DNA from: SIG299 sp964541485
GTDB lineage: Bacteria > Bacillota > Clostridia > Lachnospirales > Lachnospiraceae
NCBI GenBank assembly: GCA_964541485.1
Contig: CAZIQL010000004.1
Span: forward strand, 38,560-102,559
Length of the DNA stretch: 64,000 bases
Direction of reading: 5' to 3'
Shown: piece after piece, positions 24,836 to 32,603 of the stretch
Position numbering within the stretch: the stretch's first letter is position 1
How the letters are laid out: the number at the start of each line of letters is the position of its first letter
Program-made: the position numbers and the translations under genes
The notes under the pieces: model-generated
What the model was told of the DNA's origin: nothing
Databases searched by the model: none
What the model saw: the letters and a program-made list of their open reading frames with translations, nothing else

Positions 24836-25412
24836 ATAAACGACTCCTCGTAAAATGTATTCTTTGCATCTTCTACTCGCATTGTAACCTATTTTGCTCT
24901 AATATTCCATACCTATTTTTACTTTACTTTTTTTAGAAAAGCTTATATTTTTTCATCGTATCAGCGTACTAAAGCAATAATAACATGCCGTATCAAAGCT
25001 TCTCTTGGCTCCGTCCAGGTGTGTGCTGCCATCACCGGTTCCGGTGGATTGACTCTTGCAAAACATCTTGATAACGTACACTCTTCTGCTTACGAGCGGG
25101 TTGTCTTTACACTTCCGGGAATTCCGGAAAAATCCCCGTGGCATTATTCACGATTTTCAAATACAAGGCACTCGGAAAAAGCAAATCCTCTTCAAAGAAA
25201 GCAGCCGTTTGCCTGTCTGCCAAACCACGTTGTCGGAAAAGGTGTTATTTCTGTTATATTTTTCTTTATTTACGAGCAAGTCATTAGTACTTTTTAATAA
25301 TGTTATTAATTTTTTTATTTTTATATTCCTTTCATTTTTGAAATAAAAGTGATATAATGCTCTGCAAGAGGAGCTTATGAAATAATTTTTTTATCTAAAG
25401 GAGAGATTACTT
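24836..25412. other. Intergenic region upstream of queA and the lipoprotein gene
   Basis: 577 bp. It holds the queA leader, a degraded coding remnant (about 24985-25260), A/T-rich sequence, and the lipoprotein promoter: an extended -10 TGATATAAT (box 25353-25358) with no clear -35. No intact gene is seen. Confidence 0.55.
24970..25090 (+). pseudogene. Possible remnant of an acyl-CoA dehydratase activase-type gene
   Basis: Reading right, one frame gives KASLGSVQVCAAITGSGGL then TLAKHL. The AAITGSGGL-x-L-x-KHL pattern is that of the ATPase domain in 2-hydroxyacyl-CoA dehydratase activators. Nothing on either side continues the family and no start or ribosome site exists. If correct it is a fragment of a long-lost gene. 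The match is short and may be chance. Confidence 0.3.
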
Positions 25413-25781
25413 ATGAAGAATTTAAAGAAATTTGTTGCTCTTATTATGATTACCGCATTATTCTGCATGTCCTTAGTTGCATGCGGCAATAAGATTTCCG
25501 GAACCTACTCCGCTACCGGTGATTTATTTGGTGTTGCTGGCTCTACCACTACATACAAGTTCTCCGGAAGCAAGGTAACTGTTAGTGTTTCCGCAAGTGT
25601 TTTAGGTTTTGAAAAGAATGATTCTTTTGAAGGTACATACGAATTAGTAGAAGAAGATGGAAAAAATTACATTGTATTTACCTTTGGTGATGAGGATGCC
25701 GGTTCTTACAGCGGCAAGTTTTCTTTCGCTGAGACCGAAAATGGCATTAAGATTTCCGGCGTAGAATACAAGAAGCAGTAA
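25413..25781 (+). CDS. Small secreted lipoprotein of unknown function
   Basis: 122 residues. A lysine-rich start, a hydrophobic stretch and a lipobox LVAC (Cys23) mark a type II signal peptide, so the mature protein is about 100 residues anchored outside the membrane. The mature part looks like one small beta-barrel or sandwich with alternating Ser/Thr/Gly strands (YSATGDLFG, YKFSGSKVTVS). Clostridial genomes often carry such short lipoproteins; no role is known. AAAGGAG precedes the ATG. It stands alone with its own promoter and terminator. Confidence 0.88.
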   Translation: MKNLKKFVALIMITALFCMSLVACGNKISGTYSATGDLFGVAGSTTTYKFSGSKVTVSVSASVLGFEKNDSFEGTYELVEEDGKNYIVFTFGDEDAGSYSGKFSFAETENGIKISGVEYKKQ

Positions 25782-25814
25782 TTTAAGACTTTATCTCCTC
25801 TTTATAATCACTAC

Positions 25815-25853
25815 GAGGCTACATCTGATATGAGAACCATCAGATGCAGCCTC
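25815..25853. terminator. Lipoprotein terminator
   Basis: Stem GAGGCT-a-CATCTGAT / ATCAGATG-c-AGCCTC with a 9-base loop, followed by the T-rich 12-bp tandem repeat. It may also serve the leftward gene ending at 25890. Confidence 0.8.
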
Positions 25854-25895
25854 TTATTCTTTCTCTTATTCTTTCTCTTATTCTTTCTCTTATTC
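25851..25895. repeat. 12-bp tandem repeat
   Basis: CTCTTATTCTTT repeated three times perfectly (25851-25886) plus a partial fourth copy. It lies between the lipoprotein terminator and the end of the DUF2812 gene, whose stop codon falls in the partial copy. Confidence 0.9.
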
Positions 25896-27116
25896 CGTCA
25901 TCATGCGTTCTGCTAAAATGCCGGCCCATTCTTCAAGTGAAAGCTCTATGTTCTCCTTCCCAGTGGTATAGAATCTTGCAAATAAAACTTTATTGTCTTT
26001 CTGAAGAATAATACTCGGAAAGTGCAGAATAGAGTTATAAGCATACACAGTATCCATACCTTCTATCTTAAGTGTCAGCAGTTCAAAATCATCCTCTTGT
26101 TTCCCTTTGATGAAATGTTCCCTTGCCATACGCTTTGCAATCCACGGAAACCGTGCTTCATGATAAATAATCTCCAACCCACCGGAAAGCTTTCTTCCAT
26201 CCGGATGGGTAATGGTTGCCACTTCATCCCATTCATAGTTGACCGGAGCCAGTACATCGCTCCACTCCCGGACAGTATTCATATTACCGTACGACATATT
26301 AATCAGATTTCTTGTACCTCCCGGCAAGAAATCTGCCATCGTGGCAAACGGCGGATTACCGGTATATTCCTTCTGCGAAACCTGTCCTGTGTAGCTGTAA
26401 AGATTTAATACAACCCATAGAAATGTCACAACCGCCGCAATGGAAAGCACCACTCCCGTAACACTGGTGAAATGATGTTTCCAGGAGTTTTTCCTCCAAT
26501 CTGCATCGGCATCGTAAGAAACTCCTGCCAACATTTGCTTTCGCAGCTTCAGAAGCTTTATGGCACGCACAGTTGTCACAACAATGGACCACAATAAAGA
26601 AAACACCAGGAACAAATAAACCCATGTTCCAATATATACCATAGACAAAAACAGTTTCGAGCCAAATACTAACAAAAAATAAATCAGACAAAGCGGAAGG
26701 GACACCAGCAAATATTCCCACTGCCGTTTCCTCATTGATTTCATAGCAAGCGCCTGTACCTCTTTATCGGTATGCAACTCTCTAGCTTCCATGTCCGTAG
26801 TACGGTAAATATAGAATTCGCCCCGCTTCACCACATATTCCCAACCGAATTCCTTGCTAAGTTCAATCTCCTCCACATCCGGTTCTCCGTTATCAGAAGA
26901 CCAGAAGCTGGTATTTTTATTTGCCGGAAGACAGCGATACTTTATCCGCTGTGGCGCTGTCTTTTCAAAGGTTGCTATTCCCCAAAAAAATCCATCGTTC
27001 TGTAACATCAGCCCCTGTTCTGCCATATCAGACAACCACCGTTCGGTTCCGGATACATTATATTCCGGACACGGTATCAGACGATGTACCAATTTCGGTT
27101 CTTTGTTTTCTCCCAT
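25890..27116 (-). CDS. DUF2812-domain membrane protein
   Basis: 408 residues. The N-terminal half (about 10-110) is a DUF2812 domain: CPEYNVSGTERWLSDMAEQG and GIATFEKTAPQRIKYR are typical. Membrane segments follow near 130-150, 155-180 and 215-240. A C-terminal soluble domain ends the protein. DUF2812 proteins are usually encoded directly after a PadR regulator, as here (15 bp), and are thought to be its partner or target at the membrane. The role is unknown; an anti-regulator or envelope-stress function is inferred from the pairing. Confidence 0.88.
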   Translation of the reverse strand: MGENKEPKLVHRLIPCPEYNVSGTERWLSDMAEQGLMLQNDGFFWGIATFEKTAPQRIKYRCLPANKNTSFWSSDNGEPDVEEIELSKEFGWEYVVKRGEFYIYRTTDMEARELHTDKEVQALAMKSMRKRQWEYLLVSLPLCLIYFLLVFGSKLFLSMVYIGTWVYLFLVFSLLWSIVVTTVRAIKLLKLRKQMLAGVSYDADADWRKNSWKHHFTSVTGVVLSIAAVVTFLWVVLNLYSYTGQVSQKEYTGNPPFATMADFLPGGTRNLINMSYGNMNTVREWSDVLAPVNYEWDEVATITHPDGRKLSGGLEIIYHEARFPWIAKRMAREHFIKGKQEDDFELLTLKIEGMDTVYAYNSILHFPSIILQKDNKVLFARFYTTGKENIELSLEEWAGILAERMMTE

Positions 27117-27131
27117 ATAACGCTTACCTCC

Positions 27132-27446
27132 TTATTCCTGCTTTGCCGCCTCTGCATCCTGCACACAACGTTTCAGCCGCTCTACCTCCTGCTCATATGC
27201 CGTCAGGCCGGTATCGGTAATCCGGTAGGTACGTTTCCGTCCCTCTACTTCGATTTCCTTAATCCACTTCTCCTTCTCAAACTTTCCGAGAATGGTATAT
27301 AGAGTAGCAGGACCAAGCAGCACTCTGCCACTCGTTCTCTTCTCTACATAATCTGCCACATCAATTCCGCACATCGGTCGCTTTGCAAACGCCATCAGTA
27401 CATAAAACATAGATTCCGTTAATATTTCCATCGCTTTTTTTGGCAT
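27132..27446 (-). CDS. PadR-family transcriptional regulator
   Basis: 104 residues, the short (PadR-s2) form: winged helix with LTESMFYVLMAFAKRPMCG, a GPATLYTILGKFEKEKWI recognition segment and a C-terminal dimerisation helix. GGAG lies 7 bases before the ATG. It heads a two-gene operon with the DUF2812 gene. The upstream promoter is packed with ATATCGTT repeats, so autoregulation is very likely. Confidence 0.95.
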   Translation of the reverse strand: MPKKAMEILTESMFYVLMAFAKRPMCGIDVADYVEKRTSGRVLLGPATLYTILGKFEKEKWIKEIEVEGRKRTYRITDTGLTAYEQEVERLKRCVQDAEAAKQE

Positions 27447-27465
27447 ATTCGCACTCCGCTTTCAT

Positions 27466-27523
27466 AATATCGTTATTTGATATCGTTTAATGATATTATA
27501 TAACGATATTGCACTCATGTCAA
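27466..27523 (-). promoter_or_regulatory. padR promoter and operator
   Basis: Minus strand: TTGACA (27523-27518), 17-bp spacer, TATAAT (27500-27495), a perfect sigma-A promoter. An 11-bp inverted repeat AATATCGTTAT / ATAACGATATT (27466-27476 and 27500-27510) surrounds the start region, with a third ATATCGTT at 27480-27487. PadR binding is inferred. Confidence 0.8.
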
Positions 27524-27537
27524 TTCTTTTCCTATAG

Positions 27538-27574
27538 CAAAAAAAACAGACTGTTCCATTTTTTCACAGTCTGT
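27538..27574 (-). terminator. Terminator of the RDD gene
   Basis: Stem ACAGACTGT/ACAGTCTGT (27546-27554 with 27566-27574), followed on the minus strand by a run of T. Confidence 0.8.
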
Positions 27575-27580
27575 CTATCA

Positions 27581-28339
27581 CTATTTGTAATTATGAATGG
27601 TAATCCCACTCATATCAATTTTTGGTGCATACAGCTCAAAAAAAGCCCCTGCATCTTTACAAAAGCAAACAATAACAACCAGAATGACAACCAATACAAT
27701 ACCATACGCTACATTCCGCCACATTGCCCGATCTTTCAAAACCAACGACGTATTGGCCATATAATCCCACAAAAGGGGCTCTCCCTCTTCCGCCTGTTCA
27801 TACATCTCTTTCATTCGGTACCATTCCTGATGGCGTACCGGGTATTCCTCATTCACCATAAAAACAGCGTGTCTTGTCCTGTACCACGCCAAATCCTTCG
27901 GAATTCTTCCACCCAAATCATAGGTGACGGAAAGTCCCAGCAAATACTTTCCCGGCGTCGTCCCGAACCAGTGCAAAAAGAAGGTCTCAAAGAGCAACGC
28001 CAATATCCAAGATCCGATGCCTAAAATTCCCATCAAAACCAAGACCGAAAAGCTCTCAGACGAAAATGATGTCAGCCTATGCAAACCAAAAACACTCAAA
28101 AGCCACAGGACACTATAAATTGCATAATCTAACACACGGGCAAACAACCGCCGAAACGGAGCACATACTTTTTCCCGGTCTTCCCTGATATAATCATCAC
28201 GGATTCCGGTCTCCTGTGACCATTCTTCCAGCAATTTGATATAGCGCGCTGTATCCAGCGTGATATACTCTGCATTTTCCCTTCGCATCACTTCACAAAC
28301 ACGCTGGTTTTTCTTTAATTCCAATTGTTCTGCTTTCAT
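27581..28339 (-). CDS. RDD-family membrane protein
   Basis: 252 residues. A charged N-terminal part (1-65) precedes the RDD core: RLFARVLDYAIYSVLW (Arg and Asp of the family name), then a second segment near 95-120 with WFGTTPGKYLLGL. A last membrane segment lies near 210-230. RDD proteins are small integral proteins sometimes linked to Na+/H+ exchange or solute transport; the function here is unknown. It stands between a terminator and the AlkD-type remnant. Confidence 0.88.
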   Translation of the reverse strand: MKAEQLELKKNQRVCEVMRRENAEYITLDTARYIKLLEEWSQETGIRDDYIREDREKVCAPFRRLFARVLDYAIYSVLWLLSVFGLHRLTSFSSESFSVLVLMGILGIGSWILALLFETFFLHWFGTTPGKYLLGLSVTYDLGGRIPKDLAWYRTRHAVFMVNEEYPVRHQEWYRMKEMYEQAEEGEPLLWDYMANTSLVLKDRAMWRNVAYGIVLVVILVVIVCFCKDAGAFFELYAPKIDMSGITIHNYK

Positions 28340-28408
28340 TCTGCCTACATCCTAAGGTATCAAGTCACTTTACAGTCAAGTACTTTTTCAAAAATCACAA
28401 TAGCAAGA

Positions 28409-28726
28409 CTATGTTATCTTCAACGATCTTAAATATGTCTTCTGCCCCGGCATAATACGGTAACTCTCGATTGCCTTTTGAATTGTCTTGTTGTGCGTCC
28501 ACACCTCTAACCGATGTTCTGTCAGAAACGGTAAGATAGTCTCGTACTGTTTTGCCAGCGCCGTCGCAAAATACCATGCCACTGCCATGTTTACATAATA
28601 TTCTTCTGACCGGATTGCTGCCACCAGTTCCGGCTGACAAAGATGGAATTCCTCTTCCAAATAAAACTTCATCAACATATTAATTCCAAACCGTATAGTA
28701 TAACTTTCCCTTTGAAAACCGGGCAA
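28409..28726 (-). pseudogene. C-terminal half of an AlkD-type DNA alkylation repair protein
   Basis: 105 codons matching only the last HEAT-like repeats of bacterial DNA alkylation repair proteins: RFGINMLMKFYLEEEF, EEYYVNMAVAWYFATALAK, then WTHNKTIQKAIES. Intact members have about 220-230 residues; the first half, with the catalytic region, is missing. The only possible start is TTG at 28724-28726 without a good ribosome site. The homology begins about 20 bp after the stop of the hydrolase gene upstream, so a rearrangement probably removed the 5-prime half. Confidence 0.75.
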
Positions 28727-28746
28727 AAAACACCGGTTACAGCCTC

Positions 28747-29706
28747 TTACGCGTCCAACGTCTTAAAAATCATTTCCCAGACCGCCTCATCCTGTTCTGT
28801 CATCTTATCCCAATCATAGGATGCGATAAAAGCTTTCTTCTGTTCTTCTGTTTTCAACTGCTTTTTCTTCATCATTTTTTGATAAGTTACAAAAAAAGCA
28901 TCCTTATACTCCACCGCATCCTTGGTATAGTTTGGGTTATGCCCCTTACCGTCCAGTTCCACAAAAGATATATTCTCTTTCTCCGCCAAAGCCTCTCTCA
29001 TTACAGCAAACTGCTTTTCAAAGCTCACTACCTTATCATCTTTGGAATGCAATATCAGTACTTTTGCATCCGTATTCTTTAAAGCGGAAACAGCATCGCT
29101 GTCTATCATCTCCGGATTAGCTGCCTTCTCCTGCTCATATAAACGCTTTGCAACTCCGGACAAAATTCCGCCAAAAAGCTGATTCAGCATGCGCGGCACC
29201 GAAATAAATCCCGACATGGCAACAATATGCGTCACCTCCGGATGAAGTGCCGCAATATTTAATGTTGAGAATCCTCCCCAACTGTGTCCCACTACCGAAA
29301 TCTCTGTATTTTTATGTACCTCTTCTCGCAGCGCATTCAAGGCATCATTTAAATCAATCAAAGACTGCAAAAATCCACCGGTCGTTTCTCCTCCGGACTC
29401 CATACAGCCGGTATGATCATAAGCAAACACCCGGTATCCGTGTCTGGCAATCCGCTCAATTTCCTTCATATATCCCCTGTGTCCGGAACCCATGCCGTGC
29501 TCGAACACAATGAGTCTCTCCTGTACACAATTTTCGTAGTAATAAAAATACCCCTGCATTTTATGTCCCTTAGAGGAAGTAAACGCAAACGGTTCCTGAT
29601 GCAATCCCTTAAAATCGGACGCAGAAAAATAAAAGATACTGCCATCTTCATCTGCACGGCAATAAACAGAATTTCGATATACTTTCTCCATTAATTTAAA
29701 CAACAT
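28747..29706 (-). CDS. Alpha/beta hydrolase
   Basis: 319 residues from ATG 29706, which has GAGGTG 6 bases upstream; a GTG three codons earlier is less likely. The oxyanion strand FEHGMGSGHRGY, nucleophile elbow GHSWGG (Ser), Asp in LHSKDDKVV and His in GKGHNPNY form a full catalytic triad. The level of similarity suggests a serine esterase or peptidase-like hydrolase; the substrate is unknown. No signal peptide, so it is cytoplasmic. The C-terminal tail (KKKQLKTEEQKKAF and after) is charged. Confidence 0.93.
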   Translation of the reverse strand: MLFKLMEKVYRNSVYCRADEDGSIFYFSASDFKGLHQEPFAFTSSKGHKMQGYFYYYENCVQERLIVFEHGMGSGHRGYMKEIERIARHGYRVFAYDHTGCMESGGETTGGFLQSLIDLNDALNALREEVHKNTEISVVGHSWGGFSTLNIAALHPEVTHIVAMSGFISVPRMLNQLFGGILSGVAKRLYEQEKAANPEMIDSDAVSALKNTDAKVLILHSKDDKVVSFEKQFAVMREALAEKENISFVELDGKGHNPNYTKDAVEYKDAFFVTYQKMMKKKQLKTEEQKKAFIASYDWDKMTEQDEAVWEMIFKTLDA

Positions 29707-29885
29707 ATCAGACACCTCGTTTCATTTTTTTCTACTCTTATTATATTTTTTACCAAATACCCTGTCAACTGTCCTTTTTTCGTTTATTTTAGTAACTTTC
29801 TATAGCTTTATAAACATTTCTCGTGTTATAATAATTTTACAAAACTTATATGCATAAAAAAGATTATGAAATGGAGGACGAACTC

Positions 29886-31124
29886 ATGTTAGGTAATGTA
29901 ATCGTTGGTCAGTCCGGTGGTCCTACCGCCGTTATCAATGCCAGTCTTGCGGGTGTTTATAAAACAGCAAAAGACTTAGGCGCCCCAAAGGTATATGGCA
30001 TGCGTTTCGGCATCCAGGGCTTCTTAGAAAAAAACATCGTTGATATGGATGACAAAATTCGCTCTGAGTTAGACATCGAACTCTTAAAACGTACCCCGTC
30101 TGCTTATCTTGGTTCCTGCCGTTTTAAATTGCCGGAAATTCTGGATAACAGAGAGCTTTATGAAAAGATTTTTTCCATTTTTGAGGAATATCAGATTACC
30201 GCATTCTTTTATATCGGCGGTAATGATTCCATGGACACGATAAAGAAGCTTTCTGACTATGCTGCGCTAATCAGTAGTCCAATCCGCTTTGTCGGTGTTC
30301 CAAAGACTATTGACAATGATCTTGCTGTCACAGACCACACCCCTGGTTTTGGCAGTGCAGCCAAATACATTGCTTCTGTTACAAAAGAACTGATTCGTGA
30401 CGGACTGGTTTATGACATTAATCTTGTTACCATTATTGAAATCATGGGACGAAATGCCGGCTGGCTGACCAGTGCCGCTGCTCTTGCAAAATGTGAGGAC
30501 TGCGAAGGTGCCGATTTGATTTATCTTCCGGAAACCGTTTTTGATATTGATGCATTCCTTACAAAAGTGGAAGAAAAAATGAAAACAAAGAAGGCAATTG
30601 TTGTAGCCGTATCCGAAGGTATCAAAACTGCTGATGGCAAATACGTCTTTGAACATGGTACGCACTCGGATTACGTAGATGCTTTTGGTCACAAACAATT
30701 AAGCGGTACTGCCGCTTACCTTGCCGGTCTGTGTCGTGAAAAATTTGGTTGTAAAGCCCGTGCAATTGAACTTGCCACCTTACAGCGTTGTGCCGGTCAT
30801 CTTACCTCCCGTGTCGATATCACGGAAGCCTATCAGGTAGGCGGAACCGCTGTTACTGCTGCTTCAAACGGTGAAACAGGAAAGATGGTTATTTTAAAGC
30901 GGGTATCCACAGACCCATACATTTGTACAACAGACCTTTACGATGTTCATATGATTGCAAACATCGAAAAGAAAGTGCCTTTAGAATGGATTACAGAAGA
31001 CGGTACCAGTGTCAGTGCTGAACTAATCAGCTATATTCGCCCGCTCATTCAGGCAGAACTGACACCTATCATGATTACCGGTCAGCCAAGACACATTGTG
31101 ATTGACATCGACCATCTCCGTTAA
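29886..31124 (+). CDS. pfp: Diphosphate-fructose-6-phosphate 1-phosphotransferase (PPi-PFK)
   Basis: 412 residues from ATG 29886, which has GGAGG 8 bases upstream; the open frame from 29850 adds only unconserved residues. It phosphorylates fructose-6-phosphate reversibly with pyrophosphate. GQSGGPTAVINAS (N-terminal), GGNDSMDT with the second acidic residue that selects pyrophosphate over ATP, PKTIDNDL (catalytic) and EIMGRNAGWL are visible. A TATAAT box lies at 29827-29832. It is probably the main glycolytic entry enzyme, common in Lachnospiraceae. Confidence 0.96.
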   Translation: MLGNVIVGQSGGPTAVINASLAGVYKTAKDLGAPKVYGMRFGIQGFLEKNIVDMDDKIRSELDIELLKRTPSAYLGSCRFKLPEILDNRELYEKIFSIFEEYQITAFFYIGGNDSMDTIKKLSDYAALISSPIRFVGVPKTIDNDLAVTDHTPGFGSAAKYIASVTKELIRDGLVYDINLVTIIEIMGRNAGWLTSAAALAKCEDCEGADLIYLPETVFDIDAFLTKVEEKMKTKKAIVVAVSEGIKTADGKYVFEHGTHSDYVDAFGHKQLSGTAAYLAGLCREKFGCKARAIELATLQRCAGHLTSRVDITEAYQVGGTAVTAASNGETGKMVILKRVSTDPYICTTDLYDVHMIANIEKKVPLEWITEDGTSVSAELISYIRPLIQAELTPIMITGQPRHIVIDIDHLR

Positions 31125-31153
31125 AATTAAATTCATACTTTTTACAAAAAGCG

Positions 31154-31186
31154 TGCACACTAATCGCCAGGAGGTGATAGTGTGCA
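31154..31186 (+). promoter_or_regulatory. Hairpin burying the ribosome site and start of the FAD-Rieske gene
   Basis: TGCACACT (31154-31161), bulged A, ATCGCC (31163-31168), loop AGGA, GGTGAT (31173-31178), AGTGTGCA (31179-31186): 14 paired bases including one G-U. The loop and 3-prime arm contain the full Shine-Dalgarno AGGAGGTGAT, and the GTG start (31182-31184) is in the stem. There is no T run after it, so it does not look like a terminator. Translational control is inferred. Confidence 0.7.
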
Positions 31187-32477
31187 TTCTTTATGGTCTG
31201 AAACCAGTAATCTTCCATCCTTTGCACCTTTAACAAAAAGTATCAAGACTGATGTTCTGATTATAGGCGGCGGAATTACCGGGATTCTCTGCGCCTACTA
31301 CTTAAAACAGGCCGGTGTTCCTTATGTCCTTGTAGAAGCCGATTCCATCTGCAATGGGATCACCAAAAATACCACCGCAAAAATCACGTCGCAACATGGC
31401 TTACTTTATACCAAACTCTTTAAAAGCAGTCCGCAAAAAGCAAAGCTTTATCTGGATGCCAATGAAGCTGCCTTAGATGAATACCGCAGACTATGTAAAA
31501 TTGTTTCCTGCGATTTTCAGGAAAAACCGTCCTATGTCTATTCTCTGACCAAAAAACAAAAGCTAGAAGAGGAAATACGTGTTCTGCAACAGCTTGGATA
31601 TCCTGCCGAGTATGTCACAGACCTCCCTCTTCCTTTTCCTACCGCTGGAGCTGTCTGCTTTCCGCATCAAGCCCAGTTTCATCCGCTAAAATTTATTGCC
31701 GGTATCGCAGGCAACCTTTCTATTTTTGAACATACCAAGGTTCAGGAGCTTATCGGAACAACTGCCATTACCAACCATGGTCGTATTCTTGCAGATAAGA
31801 TCATCATTGCAACACATTTTCCTTTTTTAAACAAACACGGCAGCTATTTTTTAAAGCTATACCAGCATCGTTCCTATGTACTTGCACTGGAAAATGCAGT
31901 ACCGCTTCCCGGCATGTATATTGATGAAGCCGAAACCGGTCTCTCCTTTCGCAACTACCATAATTATCTTTTATTGGGCGGAGGCAGTCATCGCACAGGG
32001 AAACAGGGAGGCGGCTGGGACGAACTCACTGCGTTTGCTAACAAACACTATCCAAATGCAAGGCTTGCTTACCGCTTTGCCACACAGGACTGCATGAGTC
32101 TGGATGCAATTCCTTATATCGGTCCCTACTCCGGTCGGACCAAAGGACTCTATGTTGCAACCGGTTATAATAAATGGGGTATGACCTCTGCGATGGTTGC
32201 TGCGTCCTTACTGCGAGACTATATATTAGAAAAGGACAATCCCTACCGCAAGGTGTTTTCTCCTTCCCGCTCACTTTTCCATCGTCAGCTATTTGTCAAC
32301 GCATGGGAAACGACAACAAATCTGCTGTTACCGTCTCAGAAACGTTGTCCACACCTGGGCTGCGCCCTGAAATGGAATGTAGAAGAACGTACTTGGGACT
32401 GCCCGTGTCATGGCTCCCGTTTCCGTGAAAATGGTCAGTTAATTGACAATCCGGCAACCGACGATCTGAGTTCATAA
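31182..32477 (+). CDS. FAD-dependent oxidoreductase with C-terminal Rieske domain
   Basis: 431 residues. The DAO-type FAD domain starts GGGITGILCAYYL (about 28-40) and runs to about 365. A minimal Rieske [2Fe-2S] domain ends the protein: C389-x-H391 and C407-x-x-H410 (CPHLGC and CPCHG). Such fusions likely pass electrons from the flavin to the cluster; substrates are unknown. The start must be GTG 31182 because the following ATG is out of frame; it has a perfect AGGAGGTGAT site, but both lie inside a stable hairpin. It starts 57 bp after pfp, so readthrough from that gene is possible. Confidence 0.92.
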   Translation: MHSLWSETSNLPSFAPLTKSIKTDVLIIGGGITGILCAYYLKQAGVPYVLVEADSICNGITKNTTAKITSQHGLLYTKLFKSSPQKAKLYLDANEAALDEYRRLCKIVSCDFQEKPSYVYSLTKKQKLEEEIRVLQQLGYPAEYVTDLPLPFPTAGAVCFPHQAQFHPLKFIAGIAGNLSIFEHTKVQELIGTTAITNHGRILADKIIIATHFPFLNKHGSYFLKLYQHRSYVLALENAVPLPGMYIDEAETGLSFRNYHNYLLLGGGSHRTGKQGGGWDELTAFANKHYPNARLAYRFATQDCMSLDAIPYIGPYSGRTKGLYVATGYNKWGMTSAMVAASLLRDYILEKDNPYRKVFSPSRSLFHRQLFVNAWETTTNLLLPSQKRCPHLGCALKWNVEERTWDCPCHGSRFRENGQLIDNPATDDLSS

Positions 32478-32603
32478 AATTTTCATACTTTTTTGAGATT
32501 TCTTTTATAAAATCGTTGATTTTATGGATTACTTTCGATAAACTAATCTTGGTCAGATCATTTTTATGAATTATGACACCACATACGGAAAGGTACCAAT
32601 GAT

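Noticed and set aside
25019..25297. A 92-codon open frame as an intact gene
   Set aside because: It would start at GTG without a ribosome site, and its second half resembles nothing. I keep only the possible activase fragment as a remnant.
28395..28640. An 81-codon frame overlapping the AlkD-type remnant
   Set aside because: It is a different frame with no similarity, while the 28409-28726 frame clearly matches a family.
31125..31190. The hairpin at 31154-31186 as the pfp terminator
   Set aside because: It has no T tract after the stem and contains a full ribosome site and start codon of the next gene.
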